Of a stretch of DNA of 64,000 nucleotides, positions 56,101 to 64,000 are shown in pieces. The stretch comes from Gyrodactylus bullatarudis. Lineage: Eukaryota > Platyhelminthes > Monogenea > Gyrodactylidea > Gyrodactylidae. The translations under genes and the position numbers were made by a program. The stretch spans positions 62,001 through 126,000 of the forward strand of contig SSNU01000027.1 of the NCBI GenBank assembly GCA_012064415.1, in the 5' to 3' direction. Below the pieces are notes generated by a model. The model worked only from the letters and a program-made list of their open reading frames with translations, had not been told where the DNA came from and made no database searches. Positions within the stretch are counted from its first letter, which is position 1. Every line of letters starts with the position of its first letter.

Positions 56101-59100
56101 TTCTTATAATCTTCAACTACCTTGGCCTATGTGAGCTTTTTCACTTTTCTCTCCACTATTGCTACTTATTGGAGAGTTTTGGTGTTTTTTTAGCTTACAT
56201 TATATTCTTCTTGACGTTCACTATTTCTTTCATAATTTGTAAATTATTATTTTGAATGAACTTTTAACTTGTATAATTTTTGAAGAATTACCACTGATGA
56301 TGCTTTATGCAATGTACATATGGCTTTAATAAAATTCTTCTTTCTAGTTTTCCAAATATGATTTTAAGTGGATTTTCGGACGTATTTGAAAATTTACGTG
56401 AATACCTCAATCACAAAAAATTTGAACAAAATTTTGAACTAGATTTCTTTCTAAAATTTTGAAATATCTCATTGGAAACCAGACTTTTTAGGAGATGAAA
56501 GCAGAAAATTTTACCAAAAATTGGAAAACAATTAACCTTAGTTTGAGAATTATTTTTAATCTATTGAAAATTCGTAATTTAAAGCATATTTACAAACATA
56601 TAAACAAAGTGCTGCCTGAACACTGGCTGAATATTAACTAAATTTTTAGTTTTATAATTTTTTTACCTTAGTGATTTCAGATTAATTTTAACTAACCAAT
56701 ATTATTTATTAAACATCGTAATATCTCGCTATAGCTTGATTTATCTGCCATCAAATACATTTTATTTTGCATATGACTTGTTTTGTTATTTCTAGTTTCA
56801 ATGAAATAAGTTATGGTTATCAAATATTCTGAATCATTTTTACTGATAAGAGCATTTTCCAAAGAGCAAATACATTTTATTAGACAGATGTACCTTAAAT
56901 TTCCATCTTTTATTTCGATCTCCTTAAGGGTGTAGTTCACTTTAACTTTGCCCCTAAATTCCTGATACATCGGAATATCCATGCTATCTAAATAAAACTA
57001 TAATTACACGGGTAGTGATTTGGGAAAAAATCTTGTTCTGATAAAATTTTTCTAGAAAAAATTTTCTGCTGATTTCAGATCTGGTTTCAGAATTTCGCTT
57101 ACGTAAATATTTTGGCCGCTATGGCCAAAAAACAAATATATGCTAATTTTGAGTATCTCAATGAATTTAATTGATATTATTGGTATGAAAACATAGGAAT
57201 CCGAAATTGATTTTATCCCCATTAAAAAGAGCGTAAAATTGCGTGTCAATTGATGGGTAATACGCGAATTTAGCACTCTCGCAAAGCTTTTTAAAACGCG
57301 CGTCAAGTTAGAAAGAATTTAAAAATCCTTTAAAAAATACATATTTTTCGAGTGTTTTTCTTCTTTTTTCACGTGTAGATTTAATAAAATTGGAAATTTA
57401 AAAAAGCAGTCCAATGTAAAATTTAATTTTCTTTCGAATGGTGCCCTTTTATTAGCGTTTGGAGGTTATTAAGCTTTTTCTAAGCCAGAATTTTTTAATA
57501 AATAAATTATAATTTATTTATTATAATCTAAAACCTGGAAATATTCCTCACCTGAATAAGCAAGACAATTTGCTATTGGGAATTTTTTTTTAAATAAGAA
57601 GTTTATTATTCTGTCAAGCATTTTTTGATAACAAAAAGGTTTTTGGCCCGTAGTATTTAGACCATATTAGCAACGGCAACTTAGTAGAGGGTTATTGCTT
57701 TCCAAAAAAATACAAAAAAATTAAAAGGGAATACCGAATACATGTAACATATAAGTGAAAAGAATGAATAAATGAACATCTCTACACTTGGTCAACAGCA
57801 GTAAGAGAAGCTGTGACATGCAAAGTGGAGTTCGGACACGCCAAAAATAAAAATAAGCCTATTGAAAAACCAATATTTTATTCAATTTTTAAAAATTAAT
57901 TTGGCATGTAAAACCTGACGACTCGTATGCCAGTAAATAAAGCACAATATTTTTCAAGAAAACTGGCTTTTCCCTTTTATTTCAATGAATTTGACTGCAG
58001 CTCAACCAAAAACTAACATTATCGAACATCTTTCTGAAAATAAAATTATAAATGGGAGCTTTGAAAAATTTGAATTAGAAGAATCAATCCATTTTTCTAC
58101 CTATGTTACTTTTAATCCAGTAGCTTAATCACATTCATACATGAAATTTAATGCGCGATCCGAAGAACCTAAAATCTTTTTTCGCCAGTAGTCTTTCAAA
58201 AAGGTCTTTAAACAGTCATGGCTTCGGGCTTTATATGCTGTGTGAAATGACATGGCTTTGTAGATCGCAGAAGCCTTGATCCCCGCACCCTGGATGTAAC
58301 TATGCTAATAGCAGTTGGGAATGGTCGACAGCTTTTAGTACTCTCATTCAGGATATCTGGGGATAACCGCGTGGAGGTCGCTGTCTACTGGCCATATCGT
58401 TTTCGACACAGTTTTCGCCAAATAGAAAAGTAGACGTGACTCTGCATCGTAACGACAGTATTGTAAGCAACACCATCTCCCAAATTTCTGCCCGTAAACC
58501 CTTATTGGTGGAGAGGACCCAAATTCTGTTGAATTTCATTGCGAATAAAATGGTACTTATAGAGACTGATTCTGTTTTCAATGATGCTTTGCTACGATTC
58601 TTTGTTGAAGCAGGGGAATCTATTAAAAACCATAATTATCTCTATTGAAAGAATTTGGTAAAAGTCTTCGTTTTCATGAAAAGGAATTTTCAATTTCACG
58701 GATATTGTATTATCTATGGAGCAAAAGGAAATACTATCTCTTGGTCCCAATTTTTGTATCCTCAAACGACCCAACGAAATTGAAGACAAGGAAACGTTTG
58801 AACGTTTGATATATGAATTAGGTCTTACGCAGAACCGCAAAGATGATTCTGACACAGAGAAGTTTAAACTTGATCTTTTATCTATTTACTTACTAAAGAA
58901 CATTTTGCAACGCTCAAAGAACTTAAATCTAATGAGAACATCTTTTTGACTAAGCCTGATAAGAGAAAGAGTATAGTGATAATGTATAAGGACGACTATT
59001 ATAAGGCAGGGTTAAATTTCCTTTCAGATGAAAGTAAATTTGTTAATACATGATAGATCTTCTTATTATAAGACAATGGACAGTGGTTCGGTTTTGGTAG

Positions 59101-62100
59101 ACTCTGATAACATAGAACTTGCTTTCACGAAATAGGCAATTTCCTATCATATCAACGAGGAGGGGCTACCACAGTGCAGACGCCCAAACGCCTATCCTGC
59201 CATCTCATCATCTCAGACATTAATGCAGGTTATTAAACGGCAATCTCGCTCTCCCAGTATTTTGTGAACACTCAAGTTTAAACTAAAAGTATGAAAAGTA
59301 TGCAAAATGATGATAGGAAAACAATCATTTTGCTTATTTAAACATACAATGAGGAAAATTTGATTTAAGAATGTTTCTTATTATCATTTTGAATTTTTCC
59401 AATTGTGTGCTTTCACACATTTCGATCGATAGATTTATTTCAAGGGAAGGACAATCCTTTCTTAATTTCAAAACATTATCCATCCAAGTTTTATCTTTTC
59501 TTATATTTAGCTGAGCCATACAAAGAGAATAATCTCCAACTAATTCTCCATCTTCTGAACCAATAATTTTCATATTTTTGTTGAGTACAAACAGTGTGCT
59601 AGATTTATCATTTATTTCAGCAGGACCATAGAAGCAATCTATTAAAACGAAATTGTTAAGTTTTACAGATTCATAATTTTTGTGCCAAACTTAATTTTAC
59701 TAAAATTTTATCAGTTCGTCTCCTATAATTATTATTCTTTAATATAAATCTTGAACAACAAATACAGTGAATTCTCTAATACTTGTATAAAAAGACCAAC
59801 TCGATAAAAAAGTAATCGTATTAAAATTCTAATTTAAAAATCCCAGCCTCTACTTTTAATAATGTTTTTTTCAGTCATATGATTGAAACGACCTCATATT
59901 CAGGTTTGATATGCATTAATCTACTTATATACCAACGTTTCAAAGCAACAGGTCCTAAGATTACGATTTTGAGCATTTTTCATAATTCATCGATAAAATT
60001 TATACCATTCGATTGAGAAAAAAAATATTATATACCTTTCCACAATTTTTTTCCAGAAAAAACGTAAAAGAAAACATCAGCGACTGTCTAAAATCAATTC
60101 TAAGTTTTATTCGTAAACATTTCATTTCTTAAAAATCATCTGTATTTCGAAGGGCTTGACTTTGGTGTGATACAACTCTGACTCTCTCCCCTCTTGGTAC
60201 AGAGTTTTATTCATTCTAATGGATATATGAATTCTTAGAATTAAAAACTGAATATCTTTGACATTAAATGAGTGATCTCATCATGAAGTGGAAGAATTCT
60301 TTATTTTCTATTTGGAAACTTCATCTGGGTATTGAAAATTTCCTCATCAAATCTTTTAATTTTTGTTCCCGGCGTAACTAATTGTCAATTCAGAATTTAC
60401 ACCGTAAAAGGACCAACCATTATTCACTTTTTATGGTTTTGAATGACTTACTTTTGGCATCTAAGTAAAATATCAAATATCAACTAAAAATAGATGGTAA
60501 ACTTCAATTAAAAAACAGAAACACTATCATGAGTCTGATGGTTTCTATTATGAGGTACGATATTAGTATTGGGTAGAGGACTGCTCAACTCCTTAGCATA
60601 TTTAACCGAATATACAAGCATTTTAAGTATTGAGAGCTGAGTTTGAAAATGTATTTAAAAATCCTCCAACATTTCTGGAAGAGAAGGTAGATATTCTACA
60701 AGTTTTACATATACATGTAATAGATAATTTACATTTGATAGTCAGGATGGCTTAGTGGGTACAGTACCTACCATTATTACCAATACCTAATATTATTCCA
60801 CCTCGTGTTGACCCCCTCGCCCTTTTTGAGAATTTCTACTTTGTTCTCAGATAGTTCTGAGAATAGATTTTAACATATTTAGAATCCTCTGTATTTGCTT
60901 ATTACTAAAATCCGTTCGAGAATTGTAATGTTGATAGTTTTAAAAATTGAGCTGTACTCTAGTATCGGGCAAGTGAGAAGAGTAGGCGTATTGAATTCAG
61001 ACTTAGGGGCGAACCATAAAACTTGGCTCATGGGTAACAAGATAAACAGCAGATTGATAATAAATTGGGATAATGACAAAAAGTGTATCAAAAGGGAGAG
61101 AAAATAACAAATCCTAAATCATTTTTGACACTACTTAAATCAATATACACGATATATTTACAAAACTTATATCAAAATTGACAAATCATAAGTCAGTCTA
61201 TTCGAGCATTGACAAAACTTATATCAAATTTAATCAATAGTATATCAGAATTGCCTATTATTAGAATGTAATAAACTTGAAGTTAATTTAATATTCACAT
61301 ATTTAATTGTAACCGTAATTGTAATTATACTAGATGGGTGTTTTTTAAAGGCAACACTTATTATATCTTACTGACTGCTTGATGACATGAATTGATGCTA
61401 ATAACGAGATATTTCCGATAGCAGTACAAAATAGTTTATTCGGAATGTCAGGACACATGAACTTTCCTTCTTCAATGCCTAAATGACAGTCTCCATCTTA
61501 GCAATAAACGTACATACCATCCTTACTTTGAAAAAAAATTAGAGCTATTGATCGACCAATCAAAAAAATAGTTGGTCCAGCAAACAGACGAAAATAATTT
61601 CTTCAGAGTTGAAAAAGACAATTCGAACTCTTTATAGAACATTGTGGTTATAAATAATAATTTGTGCTCATGTAAATTTATGGTTCACAATGGATTTCCA
61701 TGCGAGCATATCATGGCTGCGTTATTGAATCAGAACCAGGATATTTCAAATTTTATACCTGAAGTGTTCAAGAATGAAAATCTATCTGCCACATATAACT
61801 TGAAGTTTAATTTTTGCGATATTGAAGAGCTGAAAACTTTTGAAATTGAATCATTATTTGTTAGTCGCAAAAAAGGTAAACAGAAGAGAAAAAGAATTCG
61901 CTCATTGGCAGAAAAAGTTCTAAAATGTTCAAACGGATTTTTTTAGAATATAAATATAAATCTTCTATTATGATTATCAATTTTCCATTATTATTTGACC
62001 ATAATTTTAGTCTAATTACAATTATAAGCAATTCTGATCTATGATTTGTCAAAATTGATATAAGTTTTGTAAATATATTGTGTATATTGATTTAAGAAGT

Positions 62101-63414
62101 GTCAAAAATGATTTAGGATTTGTTATTTTCTCTCCCTTTTGATACACTTTTTGTCATTATCCCTAATAAATTTGGTTGATTTGAAGTTGGGAATCTATGA
62201 TTTTTACAGAAATCTCGACTTTTCCATCAAGAACTCGAATTTTTCATAGATTTGTTGGAATCCTACTCATGTTAACCACTTTTACCAGTTGAAGGAAAAA
62301 ATTCTGAAAAAATATTTTTTATGAAAAATATGGCCATTTTTCAAATTTTGATTTGGCTGTAAAATCCTATTTTTTCGAACTTTGAGCTAATGATTGATTT
62401 TAAAGTGGGAGGCTGATCGAAAGAGTTTTTCAGGATCAAGATTAGATCATAAAGCTGAATAGCACCGTCAAGTTATCGACAGTTACCCCATTTTCGAGAG
62501 ATATTAAATTATCGAAATTTCATTGATTTTCAAGTAGTGAAAATGATCAAATAATTGAAATTCAGCTCCCAAACGATAATGAGGTTAGGCATTAGATCAG
62601 ATTCACGGTTAAGTACTATTTTTTACTAAAATTCCTTAAATTTTCTAAAAAAAAAACTACGATTTTTCAACTGTATAACAATGTTCGCTTGCTGCCTGAC
62701 TACGTTGTCTTCTGGCTTGTATTGGTCTATCTGTAGAAAAAGAAAGGGGAGAGAAAGGTGTAGTATTTTTTAAAGAATAAGGATTATAAAAGTTACAGTG
62801 ATTGTTATAGTAATCAGAATTATTAGAGTAATAACTCTGATAATATAATTCATCACTTGAAAGAAAATTAAAATTAAGATTAGAATAAAAAACATTAAGA
62901 TTACCCAGGTAGCAAGCGAACAACGTTATAGTCAATCTATGCCGAACAGCTCCCCGAAGAACTACTTGGTTCAAAATTATGACTATTTTTTAATTAATTT
63001 TCATTTTATGAGATACTGTTTTGTTATTTTATTTTTCAATATTTTTGAGGCCCTAGTCATCTGTGATTTGTAATTGAAAGTCCAGCACCTGGAACTCACT
63101 TGTTCTGGGTATAATTAATGTTAATAAATTCATATGATTATCTACGTTGGTTTTAATACATAATCTTGTCTTGGTCAGTTTTAAATCATCACCAACTTTT
63201 TTTTTCTCCATAATATTCTCTAATATGATTTTATTTTCATATTTTTTGTATTCAATATTATTAACGGGACCAAGAATATACGTTTTCTCGTCTTCAGCTT
63301 TATATACAATTAGTTTTTTATCCTGAATTTTAACGACAACTTTATCTTGGTCTTCTTCCTTGTTCGATGAACTAATAATATACGAAAAAATGTGGTCATA
63401 TTCAGTACAAAACG
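53200..63414 (-). CDS. modular protein of PH-like repeats (single-gene model, 5' end outside window)
   Basis: Five minus-strand exons all begin and end in phase 1 (the last ends at a stop): 63414-63100, 59689-59348, 56987-56697, 53756-53481, 53444-53200. Joined they keep one frame. Each codes for about 80-115 aa with beta-rich sequence closing in an amphipathic helix, as in PH domains: YLMADKSSYSEILRCLINN in the third, LEGYVEING and FNEANKKIVLKVLRANK in the last. I do not recognise the protein; the second module could also be C2-like. Membrane phosphoinositide binding is a guess from fold. Introns of 3.4, 2.4 and 2.9 kb hold transposon debris; the last is 36 nt. Separate small genes are the alternative: every segment also has a nearby stop. 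Confidence 0.42.
54538..55689 (-). pseudogene. degenerate gene of a transposon-associated uncharacterised family
   Basis: Pieces match, in order, a large uncharacterised protein family known from repeats of arthropods, cnidarians and molluscs: ISRFCYVCGYF near the ATG at 55689, FGPENHAVDCYFC, FLDNLVRKLHLSKKEAVLLG, RLFIDSSNSSLKAVLL, THKETYE, MKLHFVKHHLDLF and SDEQGEKFHQEIKELETRY. The family's middle region (the DFK...QGG...TKY and PPLHIKLG part) is deleted. Frameshifts occur near 55520 and near 54795. One intron-like break is at 55389-55375. So it is a shortened, broken copy. Family recognised from memory. Confidence 0.7.
55993..56346. repeat. small foldback
   Basis: 55993-56060 is repeated inverted at 56283-56346 (gccatatgtacat, aagcatcatcagtg). 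Loop about 220 bp. It sits inside the candidate transposon. Confidence 0.7.
56638..56666 (-). CDS. possible alternative terminal exon, Lys-rich tail
   Basis: A 30-nt intron (gttagt to actaag, 56696-56667) after the third PH-like exon would lead in frame to GKKIIKLKI and TAG. If used it makes a short isoform or a separate ~105-aa protein with ATG at 56982. Confidence 0.35.
56988..58435. other. intron or intergenic DNA, no gene seen
   Basis: 57050-57120 repeats words of 54280-54310 (gctgattt, cagaat). 58140-58430 is G+C-richer and may be the 5' part of the adjacent reverse-transcriptase relic. Otherwise nothing. Confidence 0.35.
58436..59053 (+). pseudogene. Penelope-like reverse transcriptase relic
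   Basis: Three frames in succession carry conserved RT-N-terminal blocks: 58436-58645, then 58686-58949 with LSMEQKEILSLGPNFC, then 58949-59053 with TKPDKRKSIVIMYKDDYY and LSDESKF. The order LSLGPxFC followed by KPDKxxxVVIxxxxDY and LxDxxKF is typical of Penelope-like elements. Two frameshifts and loss of the catalytic palm show it is dead. It is opposite in strand to the PH-like gene and would lie in its intron. Confidence 0.6.
61058..62172 (+). mobile_element. MULE (Mutator-like) element with exact 9-bp target duplication
   Basis: Element 61067-62163 (1097 bp) begins gggataatgacaaaaag and ends with the same sequence inverted; the terminal repeats are about 130 bp with few differences. It is flanked by TAATAAATT on both sides (61058-61066, 62164-62172). 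Long terminal repeats and a 9-bp duplication are Mutator hallmarks. Inside is only a SWIM fragment, so it is a deleted, non-autonomous copy. Confidence 0.9.
61641..61946 (+). pseudogene. SWIM zinc-finger remnant of a MULE transposase
   Basis: The frame contains CSCKFMVHNGFPCEHIMAAL, a SWIM finger (C-x-C then C-x-H), which follows the catalytic domain in MULE transposases. A basic stretch (KKGKQKRKRIR) ends it. There is no ATG and no MULE DDE domain in the element. Confidence 0.8.
62173..62620. repeat. dispersed foldback family copy next to the MULE
   Basis: Starts at the MULE edge with ttgatttgaagttgggaatc and contains ctcccaaacgataatg and ggatcaagattagat, as in 37142-37690. The right end is diverged. 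Confidence 0.65.
62657..62974 (-). other. Asn/Tyr/Ser-rich open frame
   Basis: About 105 codons from a non-ATG start, low complexity (SNNSDYYNNHC). A good acceptor, cttttctacag, precedes a stretch RPIQARRQRSQAAS, so the last ~25 codons could be a terminal exon. It falls in an intron of the PH-like gene model. Not recognised. Confidence 0.25.
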
Positions 63415-64000
63415 CTCAAATAGTTATTTAAAACAAATATTCTGATAAGTTTTTAGTTAGGATCAAGTCTTTTGGGTTAAATAAATGATGAACTATTCAC
63501 AGATAATTGATATGTATGTTATTTTTATTAAAACTTTATTTCCATCTATAGTAATTATTAATTTAATTCAAGTAGGAAAGAAGTTGTGTACCTGTATGAA
63601 AAATGTTACAGACCTATCTCATACCTTCCTTGTCCATTTTATGTTTGAAAACATAATTTATAAGAAATTCTCAAAGTAGACCATCAAAAATAGAACGCTA
63701 TTTTCTTTTTTAGGTCCCTAAGAAAAAAAATATATAGGTCAAATTAAATTTATTTTCTGATAAATATTAAAAGGAGAAAATATACAGAAAAGTCTTAAAA
63801 TTGTACATTGTACAATAGGGACAATTTTTGAAAATTAATTCGATAGAACATTTAAAGGCGGTTCTAATGATGTATGTAGGTTCTGAGAAAGTCCTTGGGG
63901 AGTTGTAAATAGGTTGAATGATTTTCCTATATAAATGTATTGAAAGTCAAAAAACCAATTATTTTCGAATTTTTGAAAACTATAAATAATCATATTTAGA
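63415..64000. other. window end, nothing recognised
   Basis: If the PH-like gene model is right, earlier exons lie beyond this end. The plus-strand frame at 63485-63679 starts with ATG but has no coding character that I can defend. Confidence 0.35.

Larger units (their letters stand above)
54184..56523. mobile_element. candidate transposon bounded by inverted repeats
   Basis: About 63 bp at 54184-54246 is repeated inverted at 56461-56523 (ggagatgaaagcagaaaattt). A second inverted pair lies inside (about 54474-54500 and 55970-55998, ggtgagttctattaaattgag). They enclose the degenerate gene at 54538-55689. No target duplication was found. Confidence 0.5.

Noticed and set aside
57910..57945. CTGACGA word as a third hammerhead core
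   Set aside because: No GAAA or stem II at the right distance.
60740..60830. Possible tRNA: a box-A-like tggcttagtggg followed by a T run
   Set aside because: No convincing box B and no acceptor or T-stem pairing; at most a SINE scrap.
1..64000. CRISPR array, operons or bacterial contamination
   Set aside because: Spliced animal genes occur throughout; no regularly spaced direct repeats and no ribosome-binding-site-led gene runs.

Overview
The window is animal nuclear DNA, strongly A+T-rich. The genes have GT-AG introns, several of only 25-40 nt, and include an Islet LIM-homeobox gene, synaptojanin, two tetraspanins and two GT92 glycosyltransferases. Very short introns, compact genes and A+T richness suggest a reduced lophotrochozoan such as an orthonectid (Intoshia-like) or dicyemid mesozoan. 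That placement is inference. Exon maps were built by hand from splice signals, reading phase and remembered family motifs; no database search was run.

Layout. 1-0.75 kb: 3' part of an unrecognised gene. 1.1-4.5 kb: Islet (+), with a piggyBac-like and a hAT-like miniature element in its introns and a small antisense ORF in intron 1. 4.5-11 kb: gene-poor, repeat-rich. 11.0-25.6 kb: a 14-exon synaptojanin gene (-). Its 6.6-kb intron 12 holds two adjacent hAT elements with exact 8-bp target duplications, and its 1.6-kb intron 7 holds a nested foldback with a tRNA-like head and a hammerhead ribozyme. 25.9-33.3 kb: a compact housekeeping block of aspartylglucosaminidase, a small secreted or membrane peptide, TRAM (all -), mitochondrial NADP-IDH (+), a PGRMC/MAPR protein (-) and polyprenyl diphosphate synthase PDSS1 (+). 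Two divergent pairs there are separated by 119 and 85 bp.

34.8-49.4 kb: two GT92 genes that share about 960 bp of apparently identical, GC-richer sequence between diverged ends, and between them a huge inverted duplication (arms of about 5.02 kb, spacer 82 bp, symmetry i <-> 81735-i). The inner edge of the left arm cuts the first GT92 gene, so the outer end of the right arm carries a truncated mirror copy. 49.7-52.4 kb: two tetraspanin genes (-), with a second, decayed hammerhead copy between them. 53.2-63.4 kb: a set of minus-strand exons, all phase 1-1, encoding PH-like modules. I read them as one modular gene with transposon debris in its introns: a degenerate transposon-type gene, a Penelope-like reverse transcriptase relic, and a MULE shell with exact 9-bp target duplications.

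Functional themes: membrane trafficking and phosphoinositide turnover (synaptojanin, possibly the PH-like gene), ER translocation (TRAM), glycan synthesis and breakdown (GT92, AGA), and mitochondrial redox and quinone synthesis (IDH, PDSS1). The genes are not obviously one pathway. The striking non-gene content is transposon-related: hammerhead ribozymes in a tRNA-headed repeat, the giant palindrome, the GT92 conversion tract, and several elements whose ends and target duplications can be read exactly.
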